Assembly (NCBI GenBank): GCA_030681795.1
Contig: JAUXRG010000078.1
Location: 204,987 to 268,986 of the forward strand
DNA from: Rubrivivax sp.
GTDB taxonomy: Bacteria; Pseudomonadota; Gammaproteobacteria; Burkholderiales; Burkholderiaceae_C
Reading direction: 5' to 3'
Length of the DNA stretch: 64,000 bases
The notes under the pieces were generated by a model. The model was given only the letters and a program-made list of their open reading frames with translations, did not search any database and was not told the DNA's origin. Position numbers and translations under genes: made by a program. This document shows positions 1 to 8,694 of the stretch, piece after piece (positions within the stretch are counted from its first letter, which is position 1; each line of letters starts with the position of its first letter).

Positions 1-35
1 AAGTGAGCGTCATCCACTCACCGAACGGAGTCCCG

Positions 36-584
36 ATGAACCCGCTGCAAATCCGCAAGCCGCTGCGCCACCAGGCCGGCCTGACGCTCGTCGAGCTGCT
101 CATCACGCTGGCGGTCAGCGCCGTGGCGCTGGGGGCGGCGGTGCCGGGCTTCAACCAGCTGCGCGAGCGCCACCAGATCGAAGGCGCGGCAGCACAGCTG
201 GAAACCGACATCCAGCACGCCCGCAGCCTGGCGGTTGCGCGCGGCGCTTCGGTGCGCATGAGTTTCGAAACCACCGCCGACGCCAGTTGCTATGTCGTGC
301 ACACCGGCAATGCCGGCGACTGCCGATGCACCGCCCGCGGCGATGCGGTGTGCCGCGGCAACGCTCAGGCCATGCAGACCGTTCGATGGGGCGCCGAGAC
401 CTCGGTGCAGGTGGCGGCCAATGCGCCATCGATCCTGTTCGATGCCACCAGGGGGACAGTCACCCCCACGGCGACCATCAGGGTCCAGGGCCGCAACGCG
501 GCCATCCAGCAGGTGGTCAACATCATGGGGCGGGTTCGCAGTTGTTCGCCGGCCCCGGCACTGCCCGGCTACCGCGCCTGCTGA
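36..584 (+). CDS. Type IV pilus minor pseudopilin, FimT/GspH family
   Basis: Predicted initiator minor pilin of a type IV pilus (182 aa). The N-terminus has a prepilin leader ending in Ala-Gly followed by LTLVELL and a hydrophobic helix; the Gly before Leu is the expected prepilin peptidase site and Glu5 of the mature form is present. The rest fits a GspH/FimT globular domain with paired cysteines near the end. I chose ATG 36 because a GGAG motif lies 7 nt upstream; an in-frame GTG at 3 would add 11 residues. It is the first visible gene of a pilin operon that may begin upstream of the window. The family is clear; the FimT versus FimU name is not. Confidence 0.85.
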   Translation: MNPLQIRKPLRHQAGLTLVELLITLAVSAVALGAAVPGFNQLRERHQIEGAAAQLETDIQHARSLAVARGASVRMSFETTADASCYVVHTGNAGDCRCTARGDAVCRGNAQAMQTVRWGAETSVQVAANAPSILFDATRGTVTPTATIRVQGRNAAIQQVVNIMGRVRSCSPAPALPGYRAC

Positions 585-694
585 GTGCCGCGGGCAGCCA
601 CCGCAGAGGATTCATGACGGGCGGCAAGCCAGCGGCGACGAGCGGCGAGCCCGGGGCTGGCCCAGACCTTGTCACGATCCAATAATTCCGCTCA

Positions 695-1174
695 ATGAAG
701 CATCGCCTCCACTGCAGCCCGAATTCGTGCGCCGGCGCCGGATTCACGCTGATCGAAATCATGATCGCGGTGGCCATTGTCGGAATCCTGGCCGCCGTGG
801 CGCTGCCTTCGTTTCTGGATTCGATACGCAAGAGCCGGCGAGCGGAAGCCTTTGCGGCAGTGGCCTCGATCCAGCAATCGCAGGAGCGCTGGCGCAGCAA
901 CAACGCCACCTACACCACGGTGCTGGCCAACCTCGGCGGCGCCGCCGCCACGCCGTACTACGACCTGTCGATCGCTGCACCAACGGCGAATGCCGCCGAC
1001 TTGGCCATTGGCTATATCGTGACGGCACAAGGCAAGGCGGGCACCTCGCAGGCCAACGATGCACAGTGCCGCAAGCTCAGCGTTCGGATCCTCTCGGGCG
1101 CGGTCACCTATGCAGGCTGCGGTGCTTGCGCCGTCTTCACCTACAACGCCTCCGACCCATGCTGGAGCCGATGA
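695..1174 (+). CDS. PilE-like type IV pilin
   Basis: A 159-aa type IVa pilin-like protein. The leader is 16 residues ending in AGAG, followed by FTLIEIMIAVAIVGILAAVA, which is textbook for a prepilin peptidase substrate with Glu5. Cysteines at the C-terminus (CGAC ... PCW) could close the D-loop disulfide. The size and helix resemble PilE/ComP. Its place among minor pilin genes suggests a minor pilin, for example a PilE/ComP-like component at the pilus tip, rather than the major pilin; that role is inferred. Its TGA overlaps the ATG of the next gene, so translation is probably coupled. I saw no convincing promoter in the 110 bp before it. Confidence 0.85.
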   Translation: MKHRLHCSPNSCAGAGFTLIEIMIAVAIVGILAAVALPSFLDSIRKSRRAEAFAAVASIQQSQERWRSNNATYTTVLANLGGAAATPYYDLSIAAPTANAADLAIGYIVTAQGKAGTSQANDAQCRKLSVRILSGAVTYAGCGACAVFTYNASDPCWSR

Positions 1175-1764
1175 TGAGGCGTCATTGCCGGCGCGAGTCG
1201 GGCTTCACGCTGATCGAACTCTTGATCGTGGTGGCGCTCGTCGCTGTGGTGCTGGCCCTGGCCGCGCCTTCGTTCAAGGACTTCATCCTGATGCAGCGGC
1301 TCAAGGGCATCAACGCCCAGCTCGTCACCGATCTGCAGTTCGCGCGCAGCGAAGCGGTGAGCCGACGCGTCGAAGTGCATTTGAAGTTCCGCGCGGCGGC
1401 CGGCACACCGCTGTCGTGCTACATCCTGTATACCAAGCCCGCAGGCGCAGCGGACTGCAACTGCGCGGAGGCCGTAGGGGCGCGCTGCGTGCCCCTGGAA
1501 CGGGAGATCCGCACCGTGCAAGTACCCACCAGCCAGTCGGTGTTCATTGCGGCCATCGCGAACCAGGCCGACAACTTTGCCTTCGATCCGCGCACCGGGG
1601 GCATTGCCATCCCGGCGGTCGATTTCATCGTTGCCGATCCGAACGCGTTCTCCATCGACACCTTCATCGATGGCGCGCGCAAGCTGCGCGATACGGTGGG
1701 TCTGTCCGGGCGGGTGAAGGTCTGCATTCCGGCGGGCTCCAATGTCCAGGGGGACGCATGTTGA
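1174..1764 (+). CDS. Second FimT/FimU-like minor pseudopilin (GspH family)
   Basis: A 196-aa pseudopilin with a short basic leader (MRRHCRRESG) and a cleavage site before FTLIELLIVVALVAVVLALAA. The GspH-type globular domain has several cysteines. I chose ATG 1174 because GGAG lies 6 nt upstream; ATG 1171 makes an ATGA overlap with the previous stop and is nearly as good. It is paralogous to the protein at 36-584: both carry the pattern CNCxxA/CRCTA after a tyrosine-rich strand. Having two FimT/FimU-type proteins in one operon is common in Burkholderiales pilin clusters. It overlaps the next gene by 7 bp. Confidence 0.85.
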   Translation: MRRHCRRESGFTLIELLIVVALVAVVLALAAPSFKDFILMQRLKGINAQLVTDLQFARSEAVSRRVEVHLKFRAAAGTPLSCYILYTKPAGAADCNCAEAVGARCVPLEREIRTVQVPTSQSVFIAAIANQADNFAFDPRTGGIAIPAVDFIVADPNAFSIDTFIDGARKLRDTVGLSGRVKVCIPAGSNVQGDAC

Positions 1765-2471
1765 GCTTGCCGCACGCATCGCCTGGGATGCAACGGCCGC
1801 AGCGCGGCCTGTCGCTCGTGGAGATGATGGTCGGCGTGGCCGTGGGCCTGATCGTGGTCGCGGGCGCCTCCATGCTCATGTCGACGCAGTTGGTCGAAAA
1901 CCGGCGCCTGCTGGTCGAAACCCAGATCCAGCAGGACATGCGAGCGTCCATGGACATCATCACGCGCGAGTTGCGGCGCATCGGCGTGCAGAGCGAAGCA
2001 CTTGCTTTGCAGACCCTGTGGGTATCAGGAAGCGGCGGCGTGCTGGAAAACGAGTATGCGTTGAGCCCCACGGCCACCGTTAGCGGGGTGCCGGTGACCG
2101 ACATGGGCTTTGGGTATTGGCAGCCCGGGGCAGGATTCAGGGATTGGGGCTTCAAGCTGGAGAACGGCACCGTCAAGACCTTGCTCTCCCGCGGGGGATG
2201 GCAGGAGCTCACCGACGCCAATGTTCTCAACGTCACGGCCTTCACGATCACACCGCGCAACAGCACACTGCTGCGCCTGCCCTGCCCCAAGCTGTGCCCT
2301 GATGGCACGACAGGTTGCTGGCCGCAAGTGCAGGTGCGTGAATTCGAAGTCGCGATGACCGCGCAGGCCAGGACGGTGCCGGGCGTCGACCGAAGCCTCT
2401 CCAGCAACGTTCGCCTGCGCAACGACCACGTGCGCTTCGACCCCGCTGCCGCCCAGATCTGCCCGCCATGA
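1758..2471 (+). CDS. pilW: Type IV pilus assembly protein PilW
   Basis: A 237-aa minor pilin. The leader ends in QRG before LSLVEMMVGVAVGLIVVAGA, the typical PilW N-terminus. A long amphipathic helix follows, then a beta-rich domain with four cysteines in the C-terminal half. ATG 1758 follows a strong AGGGGG ribosome-binding site, so the long upstream in-frame extension is not real. In Pseudomonas-type systems PilW works with FimU, PilV, PilX and PilE as a tip complex that primes pilus polymerisation. Its order here, before pilX and pilV, matches that set. The TGA overlaps the pilX ATG by ATGA. Confidence 0.88.
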   Translation: MLSLPHASPGMQRPQRGLSLVEMMVGVAVGLIVVAGASMLMSTQLVENRRLLVETQIQQDMRASMDIITRELRRIGVQSEALALQTLWVSGSGGVLENEYALSPTATVSGVPVTDMGFGYWQPGAGFRDWGFKLENGTVKTLLSRGGWQELTDANVLNVTAFTITPRNSTLLRLPCPKLCPDGTTGCWPQVQVREFEVAMTAQARTVPGVDRSLSSNVRLRNDHVRFDPAAAQICPP

Positions 2472-3808
2472 AGCAGCATCTTCATTCCAGGTTGGGTTCG
2501 GACCAGCGCGGCGTGGCGACGCTGGTCGTGGTGATGATCCTGTTCTTCATCATCTCGCTGGTCGCCGCCTACACCAACCGCAACCTCATCTTCGAGCAGC
2601 GCACTTCGGCCAACCAATACCGCTCCACGCAGGCACTCGAAGCCGCCGAGGCGGGCGTCGAATGGGCGCTGGCGATGCTCAACCACCAGCGCATCACCGC
2701 CAGTTGCCTGACCAGCGCCGCGGCCGGCGACGCAAGCTATCGCCAGCGCTACATCGTCCCCGACCCGCTCACCGGCAATCTCACGCCCAAGACCAAGGCC
2801 GCCGGCGGCGAACTCTCCCAGATCTGCGTGCTCAACGGCGCACAGTGGGATTGCTCCTGCCCCGAGGACGCCGACCCGGTGGTCGCGGCACCGGCCGGCG
2901 GCGGCGTCTACCCGGCATTCCGCGTGCGCTTCGAGCAGATCGGTGCGCTGCCCCCGGTGGGCCCGCCCAGCCAGCCGGGGGTGATCCGGCTGCGCGTGGT
3001 GGGCTGCACGCGGCTGGACAACACCTGTCTCGATTTCGACGGCCAGGGCGTGACCAATGAAGGCCGTGCGGCCGTGAGCCTGCTCGTGGCCTTGACGGGC
3101 AACCTGGCTGCCCCCCCGGCCGCCGCCCTGCTCGCCCGGGGCAATATCGACTTCGGTGGCGCAGCCGCTTCGGTCTACAACACCGACCCGGCAGGCAGCG
3201 GGGTCACCGCGCACGCCTGGGGCACGATCGCCAGCGCCCCCCCTCTGGTGTTGCACAGCGTGCCCGGCACCCCCGGTGACCAGTCGGTTGTTGAAAATGA
3301 CTTGGCGCTGACCCTCGCCGCTGCCCCACCGTTTTCCACCGAAGACCGCATGTTTGCCAGCGTCTTCAATATGACCCCGGCGACCTTCAAGGATCAGCCG
3401 GCGGCGGTGCTGCTGGCCTGCGCCGGCGCCGGTTGCTGGGTCGGCGCCGACGAGCTGCGCACGGCGATCACCATGAATCCGGGGCGCCCGATCTGGGTCC
3501 AGGGCGACCTCAAGGTGGATACGGCGGGCCCCATCGGCGCGGCGTTAGCCCCCGTGCTGCTGGTCGTGGAAGGCGATCTGACCTTCCCGACAGCGGCGCC
3601 GATCTACGGGCTGGTTTACGTGCGCAAGGCCAACTGGGTCACCTCCGGCGTCGTCGACAGCCAGGTGCAAGGCGCAGCGGTCGCCGAGGGCAGTGTCAGC
3701 GGGAACAGCACCACAACCTTCGTGCGCGACGCCGATGTGCTGGCCCGGCTGCGCGGCAGCAGCGGCTCTTTCGTTCGCGTGCCCGGAAGCTGGAAGGACT
3801 TCAAATGA
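2468..3808 (+). CDS. pilX: Type IV pilus assembly protein PilX, long form
   Basis: A 446-aa PilX-type minor pilin. The N-terminus QRG-VATLVVVMILFFIISLVAA matches the PilX/GspK signal; like GspK it lacks Glu5. PilX is usually about 200 aa, so this form carries an extra C-terminal region (about residues 200-446) of beta-rich sequence with phrases such as IWVQGDLKVD and VVEGDLTFP. These read like repeated strands of a beta-helix, although I cannot prove the fold. It starts by ATGA overlap with pilW and ends by ATGA overlap with pilV, so it is in one operon. The size increase suggests a surface-exposed tip domain, which is inference. Confidence 0.82.
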   Translation: MKQHLHSRLGSDQRGVATLVVVMILFFIISLVAAYTNRNLIFEQRTSANQYRSTQALEAAEAGVEWALAMLNHQRITASCLTSAAAGDASYRQRYIVPDPLTGNLTPKTKAAGGELSQICVLNGAQWDCSCPEDADPVVAAPAGGGVYPAFRVRFEQIGALPPVGPPSQPGVIRLRVVGCTRLDNTCLDFDGQGVTNEGRAAVSLLVALTGNLAAPPAAALLARGNIDFGGAAASVYNTDPAGSGVTAHAWGTIASAPPLVLHSVPGTPGDQSVVENDLALTLAAAPPFSTEDRMFASVFNMTPATFKDQPAAVLLACAGAGCWVGADELRTAITMNPGRPIWVQGDLKVDTAGPIGAALAPVLLVVEGDLTFPTAAPIYGLVYVRKANWVTSGVVDSQVQGAAVAEGSVSGNSTTTFVRDADVLARLRGSSGSFVRVPGSWKDFK

Positions 3809-4959
3809 AAACGACAGCGTGGCGCACACGCGGCGTTTCGCTCATCGAAGCCCTGGTGGCGCTGGCCGTCATGGCCTTCGGCCTGCTGGGCGTGGTGGGC
3901 ATGCAGGCCACGCTCCGTTCGAACTCCGATGTCTCCAAGCAGCGCGCCCAGGCCGTGCGCATCGCACAGCAGGAGGTAGAAAACCTGCGCGCCTTCGAAC
4001 AACTCGCCAGCGGCGGCGTAGCCAACTTCGCCGACATCGCCGACGTGGCCGGCCAGGTGGTGGTCGACCCCAACCTCATCACCAACGCCACCTACACGCG
4101 CTCGGTGGTGGTCATGCCCGCGGCCATGGCCGCCAGCGCCCCCAAGCTCAAGACCGTGACCCTGCGTGTGACCTGGCAAGACCGCGCCGGCCAGACGCCC
4201 GAGATCAGTCTCGTCAGTTCCATCGCCGGCATCGCGCCCGAACTCGCGGGTTCACTCGGGTTGCCCGGCGACCGCTCGCCGGCGCAGCGCCCGCTCGGCC
4301 GGCATGTCGCCATTCCGCCTGGCGCGGTGGACCAGGGTGATGGCACCAGCATCTTCGCGCCGCCCGGCGCCCCACCGGGGTTGACCTGGGTGTTCAACAA
4401 CACCACCGGCGTCATCACCTCGTTGTGCCTGCCCGCCGCGCCCTGCGTGGCGTCGGACCTGTTGGTCCTGAGTGGCCATGTGCGATTTGCCACCGGCGCG
4501 GCACCCACGCCGGCCGAGGGCGAATTTCCCTCGGACGCCGCGCTGCCGGGCGTGGGCGTGGCCGTTGACCTCACGGTGCCGGCGGTGTCCACGGAAACCT
4601 GTTTCAAGCAGGCCTTCGCCACGCATGTGTCGTACTTCTGCGCCCTGCCGACGACGGCGCTACCGCCGAGCAAGTGGTCGGGGCGTGCCGTGCTCACGGG
4701 CCTGCCCATCTCCGCCGCGCTGGCCGACGTGAATGCCGCGCGTTACAAGGTCTGCCGCTACACGCCCGCCCAGAACCATGTGCCGCCGCTCGGCAATACC
4801 AGCCACCCGCTGGACTATGTGAACGTCACCGGACCCCTGGCCAACCAGAACTTCCTGGTCATCAGCGCCGGCGACGGCGCCGTGGCGTTCGATTGCCCGG
4901 CTGACGGCCCCAGCGCCTTCATCAACAGCAATACCTACCGCCACCAGCCGCTGCTCTGA
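3805..4959 (+). CDS. pilV: Type IV pilus modification/minor pilin PilV, long form
   Basis: A 384-aa PilV-type minor pilin. The mature N-terminus VSLIEALVALAVMAFGLLGVVGMQ is characteristic of PilV. Residues to about 150 form the usual PilV domain. The remaining 230 residues are an extension beginning near a proline-rich linker (SPAQRPLG) and containing several paired cysteines. PilV is normally under 200 aa, so this is a fused or expanded form, like the neighbouring PilX. ATG 3805 overlaps the pilX stop (ATGA). It is the last gene of the pilin operon; no pilY1 follows, and ribD begins 38 bp later on the same strand. Confidence 0.82.
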   Translation: MKTTAWRTRGVSLIEALVALAVMAFGLLGVVGMQATLRSNSDVSKQRAQAVRIAQQEVENLRAFEQLASGGVANFADIADVAGQVVVDPNLITNATYTRSVVVMPAAMAASAPKLKTVTLRVTWQDRAGQTPEISLVSSIAGIAPELAGSLGLPGDRSPAQRPLGRHVAIPPGAVDQGDGTSIFAPPGAPPGLTWVFNNTTGVITSLCLPAAPCVASDLLVLSGHVRFATGAAPTPAEGEFPSDAALPGVGVAVDLTVPAVSTETCFKQAFATHVSYFCALPTTALPPSKWSGRAVLTGLPISAALADVNAARYKVCRYTPAQNHVPPLGNTSHPLDYVNVTGPLANQNFLVISAGDGAVAFDCPADGPSAFINSNTYRHQPLL

Positions 4960-4997
4960 GCCCCCGCTCTGAGGGTGCACGCGCCTACACTGGCGCG

Positions 4998-6179
4998 ATG
5001 AGCACCACGCCGCTGGACCGCACCCGCCTGCTGGAGGCGCTGGCGCTGGCCGAAACCTCGTTCGGCCTCAGTGAACCCAACCCCCGCGTCGGCTGCATCG
5101 TCGGCAGCCCCGACGGTCGCGTGCTCGGCCGTGGCGCCACCCAGCAAGCCGGCGGCCCGCACGCCGAGGTCATGGCCTTGCGCGAGGCCCGCGCGGCCGG
5201 CGCCGACCTGCGGGGTGCGATCGCCTGGGTCACGCTGGAGCCCTGCGCGCACCACGGCCGCACGCCACCCTGCTGCGACGCCTTGATTGCCGCGGGCCTG
5301 TCCCGCGTCGTGGTGGCCATCGAAGACCCGTTTGGGCAGGTCGCCGGCGACGGCATCGCCCGCATGCGCGCCGCGGGTGTGTGTGTCGAGATGGCCGAGG
5401 CCGAGATCGCCGCGGCCGCACGGGACCTCAACATCGGTTTCTTCTCGCGCGTGCAGCGCGGTCGGCCTTGGGTGCGGGTGAAGATCGCCGCTTCGCTCGA
5501 TGGCCGCACGGCCTTGCCCGATGGCCGCAGCCAGTGGATCACCGGCCCGGCGGCGCGGGCCGACGGCCATGCCTGGCGCAAGCGCGCCGGCGCGGTATTG
5601 ACGGGCCTGGGCACGGTGCTGGCCGACGACCCGCGGTTGGACGTCCGCCTGGTGCCAACCGCCCTGCAGCCCTTGCGTGTGGTGGTCGATTCGCGGCTGC
5701 GGATTCCGCCCACCGCTGCGCTGTTCGCATGGCCTGGTGCGGTGCTCGTGGCCACCACGGTCGACGAGCCAGCACGGTGCGCGCCATTGCGCGACCGCGG
5801 GGCCGAGGTCGTCCAGCTGCCCGCGCAGGCAGGCCGAGTCGATCTGCAGGCGCTGTTGGCCGAGCTGGCCCGCCGCGAGGTCAACGAACTCCACGTCGAG
5901 GCCGGCCCGCGCCTGAACGCCGCGCTCGTGAATGCCGGGCTGGTCGACGAACTGCTGGTCTATCAAGCACCCACGCTGATCGGTGCCGGGCGCGATATGG
6001 CAGCCATTGGCCCCTTGCCCGATCTCGGCAGCGCACCTCGATTCGTCTACCGCGACGTGGCGCTCGTGGGCGCGGATCTGCGCATCCTGGCCCGAGCCGC
6101 GGGCCGAGGCGAGTTTGCCTGGCCTGAGCTGGAACGCTCGCAAAGTGTCGGAATACTTGACGGCAAGACCCCCACCTGA
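4998..6179 (+). CDS. ribD: Bifunctional riboflavin deaminase/reductase RibD
   Basis: Catalyses two steps of riboflavin synthesis in the cytoplasm: deamination of the pyrimidine formed by GTP cyclohydrolase II, then NADPH reduction of the ribosyl chain. The N-terminal cytidine-deaminase-like domain has the zinc motif HAE (near residue 54) and PCAHHGRTPPC. The C-terminal reductase domain begins near residue 150 (VRVKIAASLDGRTA) and continues through SQWITG and VLTGLGTVLADDP. The length of 393 aa is normal for the fused enzyme. ribBX and ribH follow further downstream, but the usual ribE is missing and a PEP-CTERM gene sits in between. Confidence 0.96.
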   Translation: MSTTPLDRTRLLEALALAETSFGLSEPNPRVGCIVGSPDGRVLGRGATQQAGGPHAEVMALREARAAGADLRGAIAWVTLEPCAHHGRTPPCCDALIAAGLSRVVVAIEDPFGQVAGDGIARMRAAGVCVEMAEAEIAAAARDLNIGFFSRVQRGRPWVRVKIAASLDGRTALPDGRSQWITGPAARADGHAWRKRAGAVLTGLGTVLADDPRLDVRLVPTALQPLRVVVDSRLRIPPTAALFAWPGAVLVATTVDEPARCAPLRDRGAEVVQLPAQAGRVDLQALLAELARREVNELHVEAGPRLNAALVNAGLVDELLVYQAPTLIGAGRDMAAIGPLPDLGSAPRFVYRDVALVGADLRILARAAGRGEFAWPELERSQSVGILDGKTPT

Positions 6180-6196
6180 ACAGGGGGTGCCGACGC

Positions 6197-6223
6197 AAGC
6201 CTTTGATACGCAAAGGGCTTTTA
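6197..6223 (+). terminator. Possible rho-independent terminator after ribD
   Basis: An imperfect stem pairs AAGCC-TTTG with CAAA-GGGCTT (one bulged base) around a 5-nt loop and runs into TTTTA. It lies just after the ribD stop and before the sigma-54 site of the PEP-CTERM gene, which is where a separator would be expected. The stem is weak for such a GC-rich genome. Confidence 0.4.
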
Positions 6224-6227
6224 TGAT

Positions 6228-6242
6228 TGGCACGCAGCTTGC
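6228..6242 (+). promoter_or_regulatory. Sigma-54 (-24/-12) promoter of the PEP-CTERM gene
   Basis: The sequence TGGCACG-N4-TTGC matches the RpoN consensus exactly, with the conserved GG and GC separated by 10 bp. The start of transcription would fall near 6254, giving a leader of about 43 nt before the ATG at 6297. RpoN together with the PrsK/PrsR two-component system is known to drive PEP-CTERM genes in exosortase-containing betaproteobacteria, so the site fits the gene it precedes. I saw no obvious enhancer site. Confidence 0.85.
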
Positions 6243-6296
6243 GGCACTTACATTGTTGCCACATCCGTGGCCGAGATTGCCCAGTTGGAGCACCCC

Positions 6297-7019
6297 ATGA
6301 TCAAGAAACTCTTCGCCTCTGCCTGTGTCTTCGGGTTGGCATCGGCGGCCTTCGCCGCACCGGTGGTGTACTTTGGTGAGAATCAGGCCCCTGCCGGCAA
6401 GGTGGGCGGCAATCCGGCCGCGGCGCGCGCGAGTTTTCTGGGCGGCCTCAGCGGCGTGAGCAGCGAGGGTTTCGAGACGTTTGTTTTCGAGGACGAGGCG
6501 CCGGTCGACCTCTCGTTCACCGGCTCCGGTGGCGCCTTGTCGGCTCAGCTCACCGGCGACGGACAGATCGAGAATCGCCTCGCCACAAGTCGATTCAATA
6601 CGACGACCGGCGGCAGCCAGTGGTGGGACGTCTCGGGCGACTTCACGATCACTTTTGGCACCGCGGTTTCGGCCTTCGGCTTCTACGGCACCGACATTGG
6701 CGAGTTCGGTGGCCGAGTCACCGTGGCGCTGACCGACATCGCCAATAAAGTGACCAACTTCACGGTCGACAGCACCGAGCCAAGCGCCGATGGTGCGCTC
6801 CTGTTCTGGGGCTTCATCGACGGGGCCAATTCATACAAGAAGATCGTCTTCGGCAATACCAACGCCGGTACGGACTTCTTCGGCTTCGACGACATGGTCA
6901 TCGGCGATCTCGGGCAAGTAGACCCCGGCCCCGGCCCCATCCCCGAACCCGCCAGCCTGGCCCTCGCCGGTCTGGCCTTGGCCGGCCTGGGCCTGAGCCG
7001 GCGCAAGACCCGCGCCTGA
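6297..7019 (+). CDS. PEP-CTERM sorting domain protein, function unknown
   Basis: An exported 240-aa protein. It has a signal peptide ([21 protein letters not shown]) and a classic C-terminal sorting signal: PEPAS, a hydrophobic stretch, then SRRK. Such tails are cut by an exosortase, so the protein should be secreted or anchored to exopolysaccharide. The central part is beta-rich with phrases such as [19 protein letters not shown] and [10 protein letters not shown], which are common in PEP-CTERM proteins of otherwise unknown function. ATG 6297 has GGAG 6 nt upstream. It has its own sigma-54 promoter and a downstream terminator, so it is an independent unit inside the rib region. No exosortase gene is in the window. 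Confidence 0.92.
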   Translation: MIKKLFASACVFGLASAAFAAPVVYFGENQAPAGKVGGNPAAARASFLGGLSGVSSEGFETFVFEDEAPVDLSFTGSGGALSAQLTGDGQIENRLATSRFNTTTGGSQWWDVSGDFTITFGTAVSAFGFYGTDIGEFGGRVTVALTDIANKVTNFTVDSTEPSADGALLFWGFIDGANSYKKIVFGNTNAGTDFFGFDDMVIGDLGQVDPGPGPIPEPASLALAGLALAGLGLSRRKTRA

Positions 7020-7040
7020 CGCACCGGTTTCTTCCCGAAC

Positions 7041-7080
7041 AAGAGGGCGGGCGCCTGGGGGCGGCTCGCCCTCTTTGCGT
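7041..7080 (+). terminator. Terminator after the PEP-CTERM gene
   Basis: A perfect 9-bp inverted repeat (AAGAGGGCG at 7041-7049 and CGCCCTCTT at 7067-7075) with a 17-nt loop lies 21 bp after the stop codon. The following T-tract is short (TTTGCGTTG). Its position between the PEP-CTERM gene and ribBX supports a terminator. Confidence 0.65.
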
Positions 7081-7118
7081 TGTGTGGCGGCCCGGACGCC
7101 CCACCTACAATCCCGCCC

Positions 7119-8216
7119 ATGCCCATCTCCCCCGTCCCCGAGCTGGTGGCCGAGCTTGCCGCCGGCCGCATGGTGATCCTCGTCGACGAAGAAGACCGCG
7201 AGAACGAGGGTGATCTCGTCCTCGCCGCCGAGCACGTCACGCCGGAGGCCATCAACTTCATGGCCCGCCACGCGCGCGGGCTGATCTGCCTGACCCTCAC
7301 GCGCGAGCGCTGCGAGCGGCTGCACCTGCCGCCGATGGCCTCGCGCAACGGCAGCAAGCATGGCACCGCGTTCACGGTGTCGATCGAAGCCGCCAGCGGC
7401 GTGACCACCGGCATTTCGGCGGCCGACCGCGCGCGCACCATCCAGGTGGCGGTGGCCCACGACGCCAGGCCCTCCGATCTGGCGCAGCCCGGGCATATCT
7501 TCCCCTTGCAGGCGCAGGACGGTGGCGTGCTCATGCGCGCCGGCCACACCGAGGCCGGCTGCGACCTCGCCGGTATGGCCGGCCTGCTGCCCGCTGCGGT
7601 GATCTGCGAGATCATGAAGGACGACGGCACCATGGCGCGTCTGCCCGACCTGCAGGTCTTCGCCGAGCAGCACGGCCTGAAGATCGGCACCATCGCCGAC
7701 CTCATCGGCTACCGCAGCCGCAACGAGACGCTCATCGAACGTGCCGCGACGCGCCCGCTGCGCACGCCCCAGGGCGAGTTCGAATGCACCACCTTCCGCG
7801 ACAAGAGCGGTGGCCTGCACCTGGCACTCACGCATGGCCACTGGTCGGCTGCTGACGAGGTGCCGGTGCGCGTGCACGAGCCCTTCACGGTGCTGGATTT
7901 GCTCGATGCCGGAGGGGCCGGTCACTCCTGGCCGCTGCCCGCCGCGTTGCAGGCCTTGCACGAGGCCGGCAAGGGCGTGGCGGTGTTGCTCAACTGCACG
8001 GGTGACGCGGCGACGCTGCTGCCGCAGCTCTTGCCGCAGGCGGCGGATGCGTCGGAGCCACGCGCCCAGATCGATCTGCGCACCTACGGCATAGGCGCGC
8101 AGATCCTGCGCGAGCTCGGCGTGCGGCGCATGCGGCTGCTGGGCAGCCCACGGCGCATGCCCAGCATGACGGGCTACGGCCTGGAGATCACCGGTTTCAC
8201 TGCGGCCCCGGCCTGA
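7119..8216 (+). CDS. ribB: 3,4-dihydroxy-2-butanone 4-phosphate synthase with degenerate GTP cyclohydrolase II domain (RibBX)
   Basis: Makes the four-carbon precursor of lumazine from ribulose 5-phosphate. The N-terminal half (residues about 1-205) is a full RibB domain with [17 protein letters not shown] and HTEAG-type motifs. The C-terminal half aligns with GTP cyclohydrolase II but has lost its zinc ligands: where RibA has SEC...CDC, this protein has [10 protein letters not shown], and the arginine-rich active-site segment is also gone. This is the RibBX arrangement known from Proteobacteria, so GTP cyclohydrolase II must be encoded elsewhere. The start ATG 7119 has no clear Shine-Dalgarno; a TACAAT box at 7106-7111 may be the -10 of a promoter with a very short leader. 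Confidence 0.93.
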   Translation: MPISPVPELVAELAAGRMVILVDEEDRENEGDLVLAAEHVTPEAINFMARHARGLICLTLTRERCERLHLPPMASRNGSKHGTAFTVSIEAASGVTTGISAADRARTIQVAVAHDARPSDLAQPGHIFPLQAQDGGVLMRAGHTEAGCDLAGMAGLLPAAVICEIMKDDGTMARLPDLQVFAEQHGLKIGTIADLIGYRSRNETLIERAATRPLRTPQGEFECTTFRDKSGGLHLALTHGHWSAADEVPVRVHEPFTVLDLLDAGGAGHSWPLPAALQALHEAGKGVAVLLNCTGDAATLLPQLLPQAADASEPRAQIDLRTYGIGAQILRELGVRRMRLLGSPRRMPSMTGYGLEITGFTAAPA

Positions 8217-8229
8217 AGGAGCAACACCC

Positions 8230-8694
8230 ATGCAAGGCGCTGACACCGGCACGACGGGCGAACTCATCGGCGAAGGGCTGCGCATCGGCATCGTGCGCGC
8301 GCGCTTCAACGAAGCCCTCACCTCTGTGCTGGCGAAAGCCTGCTTTGCCGAGCTCGAGCGGCTCGAGGTCGACGACACCGACATCAAGCATGTCACCGTG
8401 CCCGGCGCGCTGGAGATCCCGGTGGCGCTCAAGGCCATGGCCGAGTCGGGCGACTTCGACGCCCTCATCGCCCTGGGCTGCATCATTCGCGGCGAGACCT
8501 ACCACTTCGAACTGGTGGCCAACGAAAGCGCCGCCGGCATCAGCCGCGTGGTGCTGGACCACCAGGTGCCGGTGGCCAATGCCGTGCTCACCGTCGAGAA
8601 CGAAGCCCAGGCCTGGGCCCGCGCCGAGGTCAAAGGCCGCGACGCCGCCCGGGTCGCCGTGGAAATGGCCAACCTGCTGGAAGATCTCTCATGA
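8230..8694 (+). CDS. ribH: 6,7-dimethyl-8-ribityllumazine synthase RibH
   Basis: Condenses the RibB product with the RibD pathway pyrimidine to give lumazine. Family features visible in the 154 aa are the N-terminal [14 protein letters not shown] strand, [14 protein letters not shown], and [14 protein letters not shown] with the catalytic His. An AAGGAG ribosome-binding site precedes the ATG, 13 bp after ribBX, and the stop overlaps nusB by ATGA. The ribBX-ribH-nusB unit is typical of Burkholderiales. Confidence 0.96.
   Translation: MQGADTGTTGELIGEGLRIGIVRARFNEALTSVLAKACFAELERLEVDDTDIKHVTVPGALEIPVALKAMAESGDFDALIALGCIIRGETYHFELVANESAAGISRVVLDHQVPVANAVLTVENEAQAWARAEVKGRDAARVAVEMANLLEDLS

Noticed and set aside
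6267..6296. Ten-residue N-terminal extension of the PEP-CTERM protein
   Set aside because: It would disturb the signal peptide; ATG 6297 has a good ribosome-binding site.
7020..7118. Possible FMN riboswitch before ribBX
   Set aside because: I looked for the conserved FMN aptamer core and did not find it; the region is explained by the PEP-CTERM terminator and a possible -10 box.
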